64,000 nt of DNA from UBA7330 sp043554545 (GTDB lineage: Bacteria; Bacteroidota; Bacteroidia; Cytophagales; Cyclobacteriaceae): contig CP121337.1 in the NCBI GenBank assembly GCA_043554545.1, positions 558,001 through 622,000 of the forward strand. Direction: 5' to 3'. The notes beneath the pieces were generated by a model that saw only the letters and a program-made list of their open reading frames with translations, made no database searches and was not told the DNA's origin. Below, in pieces: positions 1 through 8,802 of this stretch (its first letter is position 1; each line of letters starts with the position of its first letter). A program made the translations under genes and the position numbers.

Positions 1-3000
1 GGTGAGGAGGAAAACACCAGGTTTAGTGTGAGAGAATTTCAATCATTTTTTAGATTAACTAATAAGAACCTGACATTAGATGAGTTTTTCTTAAAGACTC
101 CGAATTCAAAACTAGGAGACAGCTTTGTTTTTTCCTATGATGCCATCGACGACCTCAGTTATTTAACCAGCAAGGTTTTTCTTGATTGCCAATTGGAGGA
201 AAGTGAAATAGATCAATATGATTTATCCTATTTCGCTAATGTTCCGCGAGAGCATCATATGATCCATGTCAACACCAAGGTCAGGGGAACCATACCTGAT
301 TTGTCGATAAGGGATTTGTCATTGAAATATAATGAACACAGCACAATCAAAGGGAATTTAGATTTCTTGGGCCTTCCGGAAATTAAGGAAGCCTTCATTG
401 ACGCCGATATAAGTGAAGGTTTTTTATACCCGGAAGACTTCTCACGCTATCTGGGGGAATTCAAAACGAACTTGCGATCCCTCGGCAGGATTAGGTTTTC
501 AGGCTCATTTCTTGGGTTTATCAATGACTTTGTTGCTAATGCAGATTTCGTAACGGATAATGGAAGAATTCAGTCCGATATCAACCTGAAATTTCCTAAA
601 GGTATTGCGGAAGCCAAATATTCCGGGAAGTTGGTGCTTGACCGCTTTAATGCAGGTGCATTTATTAATAAGCCAGATTTAATACAAAAGGTAAACCTCA
701 ATGGTGAAATTGATGGTCAGGGCCTCAATGTAAATAACGCAAACTTTAAACTCAATGCAGATATTACCAATACCGGAATTATGGGCTATAAATATGCCTA
801 CATCAAGGCAAATGGAAGGTTTGCGGCTTCCTATTTTCAGGGTATTTTACAAGTAGATGACCCACATTGCAAAATAGATGGAGTAGGAACACTGAACCTT
901 GGTATTGTTCCGGAGGAGATTGAGGTTAGAGGATTTGTTAATCAGCTTGATTTTAAGCCCTTGGGATTGTCAGAACATGACATCACTTTAAAAACGGCTA
1001 TATATTCAAATTTCACAGGATTAAATATAGACAGCCTGATTGGTAAGATTCAGTTGGACAGTATGTACGTGAGGTATGAGGACAGATCAATCCTGTTTGA
1101 TACTGTCTCAATTGCAGCCCAGAGAGACAGGGATAGCAGAAAAATCTATATTGACCTTAAAGAGGCTCAATTAAAACTCGATGGGGACTTTTACTTTTCA
1201 CAGCTTGTTTCAGACGCAGATATAATTGCAAGAGAGTTTGCAGCTTATTTTGAGCCGGAATTAGAGAAGCGTGTCAATATCTATGAAAGACTGAAGGATA
1301 CCCGGAATTACCAGGTCGATTTGACGCTTAATTATCAAAATATTAACCCATATATCGCCTTTTTTAATCAGGAACTGGAACTGTCTCCTGGCGGAACGGT
1401 TGAGGGCAAATATTACCAGAGAAAAAACGCTACGCTATTTCTTTTTTCCGAAATCGATTCTGTACGCTATCAGGGGGTGACATTCTATGACAATACCATA
1501 GATATCAATGCATCAAAAGACATGGACTCATTAGGGGTTATTGCCAATCTTTATGTTCATTCAGCCAGCCAGAAATGGCGAAAGATTCCAGAAACCAGAG
1601 ATATGTCTATTGAAGCTATATGGTTCAACAACAATGTCACTATTCAGGGACATGTGGATCAACCTGACAATAATAGTTCAGCACTTATAAATGCTGAATT
1701 AACCCTCTTACGTGATAAATTGGTTTTTAATTTCAAGCCATCCAATATGGTGGCTTTTGGCGAGCGATGGTTTTTTAACCCTTATAATAAAATTGAAATA
1801 GCTAGTGATGCTATCACAGTAGATAAACTTGAATTATATAAGGGGGAGCAATCAGTTAGTCTGAAGGGACTTTACTCAGCCTCGAGGCAGACCGACCTTC
1901 TGCTTGATTTCAAACAGTTTGACTTGAAAAGTATTTCGCCGGTATTGCCTGTTTCACTCGGAGGGGTTTTATCCAGTCAGGTAATACTAAAGCGGGATAG
2001 AGAAGAAGAGTCTTTTCAGCTACTCTCAGAAATTAACCTAAAAGAACTGGTAATAGACGATCTGTTGGTTGGAAACATCAATGGTAGCTCAGACTGGGTT
2101 AAGGGGTTACAGGCGCTTGCTATGGATTTTGTAGTGCAAAGAGAATCCATAAGAACGATTACCATGGAGGGCTTCTATTACCCTTATAAAGAGGTTAATC
2201 AACTTGATATAGGTGTTGATTTTGATCAGGCAAATGTGAAATTACTTGAACCACTATTGAATAGCCTATTTTCTGATATTGAAGGAAGTGCCAGTGGTAG
2301 TGTAAAACTTACAGGAAGTTTGGGATATCCGATTCTGAATGGGTCGAGTAGTATTGAAAATGGAAAATTTAAATTTAATTACCTGGGAACCAATTACCAG
2401 TTCAACGGGGACATTGATTTTAACAATGAAAATATATTAATGAAGGGGATTCAGATCAGCGATCGCGATGGAGATCGCGCCAATTTAACAGGTCGAATCA
2501 ATCATAAAGGGTTTAAAAACTTTGCACTTAATCTGGGCATTACAGCAAACAACTTCCTGTTTCTGAATACTACTGCATCTGAAAGTGAGCTTTATTATGG
2601 CTCGGCCAAAGGAACAGGTGATATTAAGGTCACTGGACCAACTTCAGATTTGCTAATTAAAGCAAATGTTACCACGGAGTCTGGGACTAAAGTGTATATA
2701 CCCCTGGAGACAGGAACTGACATTGACCAAAAGGACTACATCAGTTTTGTAGATCTATCAGATTCAACAAGAAATGAGGTTACAAAAGAGCAGATTAGAA
2801 ATAGCGTCTCAGGCATTAGGTTGGATTTTGATTTAAACATCACCAACGATGCTTATCTGGAATTAATTCGGAACCTTAAAACAGGCGACATCATCAGGGG
2901 AAGGGGGAGTGGAAACCTAAATATGTCACTTGATACCCAGGGGGATTTTCAGTTATTTGGTGAAATAACCATCAGCGAAGGTGGCTATAATTTTACGATC

Positions 3001-3882
3001 CCAAATTTTATCAATAAGGAGTTTGATGTAAGTCCGGGAAGTACTATTTCCTGGTACGGGGATCCCTATCAGGGGATTTTGAACTTGACAGCGGTATATA
3101 GGCAAATGGCTTCGCTGGGAGATTATACGATTCAGCAAAGTAGCACGAGTGAAAACGTTCCGATTGTTAAGCGTTACCCATTCCTGGTCATTCTGAACTT
3201 AGAGGGGGAAATGTTATCCCCTGAGATTGATTTTCAAATTAAGGTTGATGAATCAACTGTCCAGCTGGAAACCAATGATCAGGTTATGTTGGCAACTATC
3301 AACAACAATGAACAAGAGTTAAAACGTCAGGTTTTTAGTTTGTTGATTCTAAGGAAATTCTCAGTTCAGGATGGGTTTAGCATTGGTGGTGGTGCAGTAG
3401 GAAGTAGTCTAAGTGAGTTTCTGAGCAATCAATTTTCTTATTTTATAAGTCAGGTAGACGAGAATCTGGAGGTAGACGTTGACTTAAGCACTTTTTCAGA
3501 CGCCAATGCCTTTAATACCTTTCAACTGAGGTTGGCCTATACCTTTCTGGATGGCAGGTTACGGGTAAGTGGAGGAGGTTTGGTGTCGCAAAGCAGTAAT
3601 ACCGACAGTGATAATTTTTTTGGTGACTGGTCTGTAAGGTACACCTTGACCAAAGACGGACACCTCAGAATCAAGGCGTTCAGTCATACGAAGCAACGTG
3701 CTGCTACGCGTACATCCACAAACTTCTTTCGGGAGACTGGGGTAAGTTTTCAGTATGTGAATTCTTTTAATGAATTTAATGATCTACTCAAAAAATCAAG
3801 AGATCAGGCGGTTAAAGGTGCAGTATCACCATCCGTAGAGCCTTCTCCGAGTGATACCTTAAATACTTCGGTCAGGTTATAG
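1..3882 (+). CDS. TamB-like translocation/assembly protein (DUF490), 5' end outside window
   Basis: The reading frame is open to the left edge, so the GTG at 28 is not the true start and this is the C-terminal ~1,290 residues of a larger protein. The sequence is a long run of short beta-strand repeats with alternating polar and hydrophobic residues, as in the AsmA/TamB beta-taco that spans the periplasm. The last ~450 residues fit the TamB C-terminal domain (DUF490). They carry the 'GDIIRGRGSGNL' and 'FGEITISEGGYNF' type segments, and then a Gly/Ser-rich tail ending in beta strands that would contact the outer-membrane Omp85 partner. In the family it acts in outer-membrane protein or lipid transport between membranes. 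The very C-terminus (after about 3790) is a charged, Pro/Ser-rich tail. The photolyase gene follows after 33 bases with no obvious terminator. The family call is strong; the cargo is unknown. Confidence 0.88.
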   Translation, partial: GEEENTRFSVREFQSFFRLTNKNLTLDEFFLKTPNSKLGDSFVFSYDAIDDLSYLTSKVFLDCQLEESEIDQYDLSYFANVPREHHMIHVNTKVRGTIPDLSIRDLSLKYNEHSTIKGNLDFLGLPEIKEAFIDADISEGFLYPEDFSRYLGEFKTNLRSLGRIRFSGSFLGFINDFVANADFVTDNGRIQSDINLKFPKGIAEAKYSGKLVLDRFNAGAFINKPDLIQKVNLNGEIDGQGLNVNNANFKLNADITNTGIMGYKYAYIKANGRFAASYFQGILQVDDPHCKIDGVGTLNLGIVPEEIEVRGFVNQLDFKPLGLSEHDITLKTAIYSNFTGLNIDSLIGKIQLDSMYVRYEDRSILFDTVSIAAQRDRDSRKIYIDLKEAQLKLDGDFYFSQLVSDADIIAREFAAYFEPELEKRVNIYERLKDTRNYQVDLTLNYQNINPYIAFFNQELELSPGGTVEGKYYQRKNATLFLFSEIDSVRYQGVTFYDNTIDINASKDMDSLGVIANLYVHSASQKWRKIPETRDMSIEAIWFNNNVTIQGHVDQPDNNSSALINAELTLLRDKLVFNFKPSNMVAFGERWFFNPYNKIEIASDAITVDKLELYKGEQSVSLKGLYSASRQTDLLLDFKQFDLKSISPVLPVSLGGVLSSQVILKRDREEESFQLLSEINLKELVIDDLLVGNINGSSDWVKGLQALAMDFVVQRESIRTITMEGFYYPYKEVNQLDIGVDFDQANVKLLEPLLNSLFSDIEGSASGSVKLTGSLGYPILNGSSSIENGKFKFNYLGTNYQFNGDIDFNNENILMKGIQISDRDGDRANLTGRINHKGFKNFALNLGITANNFLFLNTTASESELYYGSAKGTGDIKVTGPTSDLLIKANVTTESGTKVYIPLETGTDIDQKDYISFVDLSDSTRNEVTKEQIRNSVSGIRLDFDLNITNDAYLELIRNLKTGDIIRGRGSGNLNMSLDTQGDFQLFGEITISEGGYNFTIPNFINKEFDVSPGSTISWYGDPYQGILNLTAVYRQMASLGDYTIQQSSTSENVPIVKRYPFLVILNLEGEMLSPEIDFQIKVDESTVQLETNDQVMLATINNNEQELKRQVFSLLILRKFSVQDGFSIGGGAVGSSLSEFLSNQFSYFISQVDENLEVDVDLSTFSDANAFNTFQLRLAYTFLDGRLRVSGGGLVSQSSNTDSDNFFGDWSVRYTLTKDGHLRIKAFSHTKQRAATRTSTNFFRETGVSFQYVNSFNEFNDLLKKSRDQAVKGAVSPSVEPSPSDTLNTSVRL

Positions 3883-3915
3883 CAAACAAATCCATCGACC
3901 AGTGGTTTATCCAGC

Positions 3916-5214
3916 ATGGAAATTGTGAATATATTCTGGTTTAGACGAGACCTTAGATCACATGATAATACTGGCCTTCATAAGGCACTAACTCATGGAT
4001 TGCCTGTGTTGCCGATATTTATTTTTGACAGGAATATCCTTGATGATCTGGAGGACAAAAGTGATCCCAGGGTAACGTTTATCCATAGTCAGGCTCAGAA
4101 ACTTAACAAGCAGTTTAACCAGTACAATAGCGGCTTAAAGGTGTTTCATGCCAATCCAATTGACGCATTTAAAACATTACTATCCGAATTTAAGATTAAA
4201 AAAGTATTCACAAATAAAGACTATGAGCCATACGCCAGGAAGAGAGATAAAAAGGTAGCAGATTTACTTCAGGAGCAAGGTGCGGACCTTGTCTTAGTAA
4301 AAGATCAGGTGATTTTTGAGCCAGATGATATACTAACAGATCAGCAAAGTCCATACAAAGTATATACACCTTACAAGAATAAGTGGAGAGAGAAACTTCA
4401 AAAGACTGATTACGCAGGGGTGGAATCAGAAAAGCACTTAAGTAGTCTTTTTAAATCAGAACCAGAGAATATTCCCAGCCTTGAAATGTTAGGTTTTGAA
4501 AAATCTGATATAGAGATTCCTGAATCTACATTTCAGGAAATGATTATCTCAAAATATGAACAGAGAAGGAATTTTCCGGGAATAAAGAGTACTAGTAGAT
4601 TAGGGATTCACCTAAGGCATGGTACAATCAGTATCAGAGAAGCGGTTGAAAGGGGGGTTGCATACTCAGATACCTGGTTAAATGAGCTGATCTGGAGAGA
4701 ATTTTACATGATGGTTCTCTATCAATGGCCAAATGTAGTAGACCAGGCATTTAAGCCTGCCTATGATCAAATAGTCTGGTTGAATGATGAAGCTGTTTTT
4801 GAGGCATGGTGCCAGGGTAAAACGGGTTATCCAATTGTAGATGCAGGCATGCGTGAGTTGAATGAAACAGGCTTTATGCACAACAGGGTGCGTATGATAA
4901 CCGCTAGTTTTCTATCTAAAATGTTACTGATTGACTGGAGGTGGGGTGAGAGGTACTTTGCAGAGAAGCTTTTGGATTATGAATTGGCCAGTAACAATGG
5001 AGGTTGGCAGTGGGCTGCCGGAACCGGGACAGATGCACAGCCATATTTCAGGATTTTTAATCCTTATTCGCAGACCGAAAAATTTGATAAAGACCTAAGT
5101 TATATCAGGAAATGGATAGCTGAATATGGAACAGATAAGTACCCGAACCCTATTGTAGACTATAAATTTGCCAGAGAGAGAGCACTGGAAACTTATAAAA
5201 GCGCATTGTCTTAA
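3916..5214 (+). CDS. phrB: Deoxyribodipyrimidine photolyase / cryptochrome family
   Basis: This 432-residue protein has the N-terminal photolyase Rossmann domain (starting NIFWFRRDLRSHDN) that binds the antenna cofactor. The C-terminal helical FAD-binding domain shows the class I signature, including WLNELIWREFY, the DAGMRELNETGFMHNRVRM block and ELASNNGGWQWAAGTG around residues 355-370. Class I photolyases use blue light and reduced FAD to split cyclobutane pyrimidine dimers; some relatives are cryptochrome photosensors. Length and motif order match a full photolyase, and the residues that line the FAD pocket look intact. It starts 33 bases after the TamB-like gene on the same strand and could share its transcript. 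The rnpB gene follows immediately with its own promoter. CPD photolyase is preferred over (6-4) photolyase because the C-terminal pattern is that of the bacterial class I enzymes. Confidence 0.9.
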   Translation: MEIVNIFWFRRDLRSHDNTGLHKALTHGLPVLPIFIFDRNILDDLEDKSDPRVTFIHSQAQKLNKQFNQYNSGLKVFHANPIDAFKTLLSEFKIKKVFTNKDYEPYARKRDKKVADLLQEQGADLVLVKDQVIFEPDDILTDQQSPYKVYTPYKNKWREKLQKTDYAGVESEKHLSSLFKSEPENIPSLEMLGFEKSDIEIPESTFQEMIISKYEQRRNFPGIKSTSRLGIHLRHGTISIREAVERGVAYSDTWLNELIWREFYMMVLYQWPNVVDQAFKPAYDQIVWLNDEAVFEAWCQGKTGYPIVDAGMRELNETGFMHNRVRMITASFLSKMLLIDWRWGERYFAEKLLDYELASNNGGWQWAAGTGTDAQPYFRIFNPYSQTEKFDKDLSYIRKWIAEYGTDKYPNPIVDYKFARERALETYKSALS

Positions 5215-5247
5215 GATTTTTTCACAAATAGATTTAGTTTATTCAGT

Positions 5248-5255
5248 TACTTTTG
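5248..5255 (+). promoter_or_regulatory. -7 element for rnpB
   Basis: TACTTTTG matches the Bacteroidota -7 consensus TAnnTTTG exactly. It lies 4 bases before the first base of helix P1 of the RNase P RNA at 5260, which is where transcription should begin. I do not see a good TTTG -33 box at the usual spacing. Confidence 0.5.
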
Positions 5256-5259
5256 TCTG

Positions 5260-5622
5260 GCAAGCCGGCTCATCGTTTCCCGATTTATCGGGAGAAGGAA
5301 AGTCCGGGCAACATAGAGCGCCGTACTTCCTAACAGGAAGGTCCCGACTTGTCGGGAACAGATAGTGCCACAGAAAATAAACGGCCCTGATTTATTGGGG
5401 TAAAGGTGAAAAGGCGAGGTAAGAGCTCACCGCTCCAATAGTGATATTGGGGGCATGGTAAACCTTACGGGTTGAAAGACCAAATAGTTTCTGCTTGGAG
5501 TGGCTCGCTCGATAGGCAGGAAGGGTAGGTTGATATTGACTCTGGCAGTGATGACAGGGCTAGATAAATGATGGGCATTCCGTTGAAAAACGGGATACAG
5601 AACCCGGCTTACAGGCTTGCAT
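5260..5622 (+). ncRNA. rnpB: RNase P RNA (M1-like, type A)
   Basis: Catalytic RNA of RNase P, which removes the 5' leader of pre-tRNA. The conserved core is readable in order: GAAAGTCCGGGC (5' strand of P4, ~5299), AGATAGTGCCACAGAAA (~5358), AAGGTGAAAAGGCG then GGTAAGAGCTCACCGC, GGTAAACC, AGACCAAATAG, the AGATAAATGATGG segment, and ACAGAACCCGGCTTA (3' strand of P4, ~5597). Helix P1 pairs gcaagcc (5260-5266) with ggcttgc (5614-5620), and P2 pairs gctcatc (~5268) with gatgggc (~5571). A hairpin between P2 and P4 on the 3' side (attccg/cgggat, ~5578-5595) looks like P19. The total of ~360 bases fits the bacterial type A RNA. Three peripheral hairpins share almost the same sequence (see findings). 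Short reading frames crossing it are not genes. Confidence 0.96.
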
Positions 5623-5630
5623 TTTTTTTA
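5614..5630 (+). terminator. Possible end of rnpB transcript
   Basis: The 3' strand of P1 (GGCTTGC) is followed directly by an A and eight T residues. P1 plus the T tract could act as an intrinsic terminator or mark the processed 3' end. The regulator gene starts only 28 bases after the mature end. Confidence 0.4.
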
Positions 5631-5649
5631 TGATTTTGAACAAGAAGCA

Positions 5650-6807
5650 ATGGCAAAGATTCTAATTGTTGATGATGAGAAAAGTATCAGGGATACGTTG
5701 AAGGAAATCCTTGAATACGAAAAATACCAGGTTAGTGAAGCTGCAGACGGCGAAGCCGGTTGGGAGGAGTTATCAAAAAATGCATATGATGTGGTATTGT
5801 GTGATATCAAAATGCCAAAAATGGATGGAATAGAATTGCTGGACAAAGCAGTTCAGGAGGGAATAGATACTCCATTCATTATGATTTCAGCTCATGGAAC
5901 AATTGAAACTGCTGTAGAAGCAACAAAAAAGGGTGCATATGATTTCATCCAGAAGCCACCAGATCTAAACCGATTGCTCCTGACATTAAGAAATGCATTG
6001 GATAAATCCAATCTACAGGTTGAGACTAAAATCCTCAAGAAAAAGATAAATAAGTCACTGGATATTATTGGCGATTCTAAACCTATAAAGGAGATTAAGG
6101 AAACCATTGAAAAGGTAGCTCCAACAGAGGCAAGGGTGTTGATTACAGGAGAAAATGGAACTGGTAAAGAGTTAGTTGCTCATTGGCTTCACGCTAAGAG
6201 TTCCAGGTCTGCTTCACCGCTTGTAGAGGTGAATTGTGCTGCAATTCCTTCAGAGTTAATCGAAAGCGAGCTTTTTGGTCATGAAAAAGGATCATTTACA
6301 TCGGCTCATAAGCAAAGAATAGGAAAGTTTGAGCAAGCACATGGCGGCACCATTTTTCTTGATGAGATAGGAGATATGAGTCTTTCAGCTCAGGCTAAAG
6401 TATTAAGGGCACTACAGGAACATAAAATTACCCGAGTCGGTGGTGAGAAATCCATTAAAGTAGATGTGCGTGTATTTGCCGCTACAAATAAGGATTTGAA
6501 AAAAGAAATTCAGGAAGGAAATTTTCGGGAAGACCTGTATCATCGATTAAGTGTCATGATTATTCATGTCCCACCTTTAAGAGATCGAAAAGACGATATT
6601 CCTATGTTGATTGAACATTTCATGAACTTAATTTCAGCGGAATATGGATCTTCTCAAAAGGGGATTGGAAAAGAGGCAATAGGAGAATTAACCAAACATG
6701 AATGGTCTGGAAATATCCGGGAACTACGAAATATAGTAGAGCGCCTTATAATTATGTCTGATAACGAGATATCAGCACAGGATGTAAAAAGGTATATAGA
6801 GATCTAA
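5650..6807 (+). CDS. NtrC-family sigma-54-type response regulator lacking a C-terminal HTH
   Basis: This 385-residue protein has a receiver domain (residues ~1-120: acidic pocket D8/D9, phospho-acceptor D52 in CDIKMPKMDG, later conserved Lys) and an AAA+ sigma-54-activator domain (~145-375). Walker A is GENGTGKE and Walker B is GGTIFLDEIGDM. The start at 5650 is chosen because MAKILIVDDEKS is a normal receiver N-terminus; the upstream ATG at 5617 lies inside rnpB. Two oddities stand out. The sigma-54-contacting GAFTGA loop reads GSFTSA, and the protein stops a few residues after the AAA+ lid, so the Fis-type DNA-binding helix-turn-helix of NtrC/AtoC is absent. It may act from solution or through a partner. 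No histidine kinase is adjacent. Confidence 0.9.
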   Translation: MAKILIVDDEKSIRDTLKEILEYEKYQVSEAADGEAGWEELSKNAYDVVLCDIKMPKMDGIELLDKAVQEGIDTPFIMISAHGTIETAVEATKKGAYDFIQKPPDLNRLLLTLRNALDKSNLQVETKILKKKINKSLDIIGDSKPIKEIKETIEKVAPTEARVLITGENGTGKELVAHWLHAKSSRSASPLVEVNCAAIPSELIESELFGHEKGSFTSAHKQRIGKFEQAHGGTIFLDEIGDMSLSAQAKVLRALQEHKITRVGGEKSIKVDVRVFAATNKDLKKEIQEGNFREDLYHRLSVMIIHVPPLRDRKDDIPMLIEHFMNLISAEYGSSQKGIGKEAIGELTKHEWSGNIRELRNIVERLIIMSDNEISAQDVKRYIEI

Positions 6808-6808
6808 A

Positions 6809-6934
6809 TTAAATCCGAACTTGTTCAGGTTTTGATTTTTCTATATCCTGTTTAGCGTAAGTAGGGCAGGTTTTTTGGGTACAAGCACTCAACCCAGCAA
6901 GGACAATCGCAATAACAAAAATTTTCAACTTCAT
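6809..6934 (-). CDS. Tiny lipoprotein (41 residues)
   Basis: This short reading frame encodes 41 residues: a basic N-terminus (MKLK), a hydrophobic stretch and a lipobox LSAC at residues 15-18, so the mature lipoprotein has only 24 residues. The mature part has a CPTYAK segment and then a charged tail. Its 3' end meets the regulator gene end with 1 base between them. A full-consensus promoter sits upstream at 6984-7015, supporting it as a real gene. I believe similar very short lipoproteins with a C-P-x-Y-A motif occur in other Bacteroidota, but I cannot confirm this here. Function unknown; after lipidation and signal removal it would be a periplasm-facing or surface peptide. Confidence 0.72.
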   Translation of the reverse strand: MKLKIFVIAIVLAGLSACTQKTCPTYAKQDIEKSKPEQVRI

Positions 6935-6983
6935 GAGCGGTTTCTTTATATGGATATTGAGTATACCCAACATTAACTGTTAC

Positions 6984-7015
6984 CAAAAATATGTTTTACT
7001 TTCTAGCTCTGCAAA
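6984..7015 (-). promoter_or_regulatory. Consensus Bacteroidota promoter for the tiny lipoprotein
   Basis: Read on the minus strand: TTTG (7012-7015), 20 bases, then TATTTTTG (6984-6991). This fits the TTTG / TAnnTTTG sigma-ABfr pattern exactly and predicts a leader of roughly 40 bases before the ATG at 6934. Confidence 0.65.
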
Positions 7016-7043
7016 AAAAACGATGAATTCCTGTTGAAAATAA

Positions 7044-8018
7044 TCAAATTAACAGGTTGCATCCCCTCAGGTCTGAGTTATCAAACCTTCCCAATACTTC
7101 AAATAATCCTTTTTCATCAACTTTCCCCAGGTCTTTAGTCTCAACGAACGAAACGGTGGAAATATTGGCAAGATCAATGATATTTATTCCACCGGTGGTA
7201 CCATAATCAACATAATGAAAGGGGTCGTTCACATCTCTGATCAATACTTTCCCCCACTCAGGAAAGCCAAAAAGCCCATTTTTTCCATATGCCTGAGAAG
7301 ATAATTCAGTCATTCCATATTCTGAATAAATAAAATCAACATTAAAGCCTGACGCTAACCGATTATGAAGTGCTTCCCTTGTTATTTCTTCTTTTCTGCC
7401 CTTCATCCCACCGGTTTCTATGATCACTAGGTTTGGTATTTTGGGAATAGTCCCTATTTCATCCAGAAAATCTAGCAAAGCATAGGAGACGCCAAAAAGA
7501 ATTTTAGGGTTTGTGTCATCAATTAATGACTCCAATAGTTCATGATGATTATGAAGAAAGAATCCCCCTCCTTTTTTTGATTGCTGAATGAAAAAGTCCA
7601 CCATGCTTACGAGTGAAGAGTCGCCTTGTTCGAGATAGGAAGGCAGTAGCGCAAGAATCTTATAGTCGTTCAATGAGCCTAATTGCCGATGGAATATCGC
7701 TTTTGAAACAAAATGATAAAATGATTCATCTTCAACATAGTGCTGACTTCTTTGGCCGGTTGTTCCACTACTTTTAAAGATTTTTTCAGGTTTCCATTCA
7801 CCTGAAATCACCGGATGTGTTTTGAAAAACTCGATCGGAAGAAATGGAATGTCCTCGACCTTCTGAACTTCTTTTGGGTCTATCCGAAGAAGATTGCAAT
7901 AATCCTGATAAATTTGATTTTTGGACCACTGATAGTTAAAAACTTCTATGGCAAATTTTTGAAAAGAATTTTCGTTTATAGAAAGTAGGTCAGATTTGAA
8001 TCTTTTAGTGTCGATCAT
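7044..8018 (-). CDS. LuxE-like acyl-protein synthetase / adenylating enzyme
   Basis: This 324-residue protein is of the LuxE/acyl-protein synthetase group of the ANL adenylating superfamily. The phosphate-binding loop FKSSGTTGQ is at residues ~81-89, and later there are the SEYGMTEL segment (ANL A5-type) and a C-terminal LGRFDNSD motif (hinge-like GRxDD equivalent). LuxE activates a fatty acid as acyl-AMP and passes it to a Cys; Bacteroidota homologues occur without lux genes and their substrate is not known. A possible link is activation of an acyl group for lipid or cell-surface modification. It stands alone: the divergent lipoprotein gene starts 46 bases away. The short inverted repeat aagct/agctt at about 8035-8050 lies in the shared upstream region. 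Confidence 0.78.
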   Translation of the reverse strand: MIDTKRFKSDLLSINENSFQKFAIEVFNYQWSKNQIYQDYCNLLRIDPKEVQKVEDIPFLPIEFFKTHPVISGEWKPEKIFKSSGTTGQRSQHYVEDESFYHFVSKAIFHRQLGSLNDYKILALLPSYLEQGDSSLVSMVDFFIQQSKKGGGFFLHNHHELLESLIDDTNPKILFGVSYALLDFLDEIGTIPKIPNLVIIETGGMKGRKEEITREALHNRLASGFNVDFIYSEYGMTELSSQAYGKNGLFGFPEWGKVLIRDVNDPFHYVDYGTTGGINIIDLANISTVSFVETKDLGKVDEKGLFEVLGRFDNSDLRGCNLLI

Positions 8019-8064
8019 CAGTTATAATAAAAACAAGCTAAATTCAGCTTGATACGCGTTTACT

Positions 8065-8802
8065 ATGAGCAAAGTATATAAGTATTTTTTAATAGTTTTC
8101 ATGATTCCGGTTGTTTTTGGCTGTTATCGTGAACCTGATATATCTGATACGCCAATTGTCGAATTCCGAGACCTGAAATTTGTTCAAGGTCCATCATTTG
8201 ATTCATTAATCTTGTCTTTTTACTTTGAAGATGGAGACGGCAACGTAGGACTATTTTCAAATGAAACATTTCCTCCGTATCATCCTTTTGATTATGTGGT
8301 AGATGCAAATGACAGCTTAGTAACGCTTTCGTCCGATGCTCCCCCTCCCTACAGTTTGATTACTCCAGGTACTTTAAGTGAGACTTTTTTAAGCGATACT
8401 GACATTAGAACACCGTATAATTGTGAGGATTATGCAATCATCGATTTTGGTACCGGTGCAGATACCTTTTTTATTAAAAAGAATGAATTTCATTATAACC
8501 TACACCTTGTTTTCTACAGAAAGGTAAACGGAGTATTTGAAGAGATAGATCTGGAGTCAGTATTTGGAGTAACCAGCTGTGGGATCACTTATGATGGCAG
8601 GATTCCTGTCTTTGATGAAGAAAGTGTGGATAATAAAAGGCCGGTAAGGGGAACGATTACCTACCCGATCACTTCTAGCGGATTCCCTTTTATTTTTGGA
8701 AATGACCCTTTTAAAATAGAGTTTTATATCTATGATTTCAGCTTGAATAGGAGCAATGTTGGCTCTTCTCCGGAATTAACATTGCTGGGGATTTCTAGAT
8801 AA
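8065..8802 (+). CDS. Hypothetical lipoprotein
   Basis: This 245-residue protein has a Sec lipoprotein signal: a hydrophobic stretch and then VFGC at residues 17-20. The mature region is rich in beta-type segments and aromatic residues. It has an FEDGDGNVG segment near residue 51-59 that resembles a Ca-binding-like DxDGD turn common in Bacteroidota surface lipoproteins. I do not recognise a named domain. It is transcribed away from the LuxE-like gene. Its last 8 bases overlap the end of the convergent E1 dehydrogenase gene. Confidence 0.75.
   Translation: MSKVYKYFLIVFMIPVVFGCYREPDISDTPIVEFRDLKFVQGPSFDSLILSFYFEDGDGNVGLFSNETFPPYHPFDYVVDANDSLVTLSSDAPPPYSLITPGTLSETFLSDTDIRTPYNCEDYAIIDFGTGADTFFIKKNEFHYNLHLVFYRKVNGVFEEIDLESVFGVTSCGITYDGRIPVFDEESVDNKRPVRGTITYPITSSGFPFIFGNDPFKIEFYIYDFSLNRSNVGSSPELTLLGISR

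Noticed and set aside
5168..5365. Open frame across the photolyase end and the rnpB 5' part
   Set aside because: It lies within RNase P RNA sequence whose conserved core is clear, so it is a chance frame.
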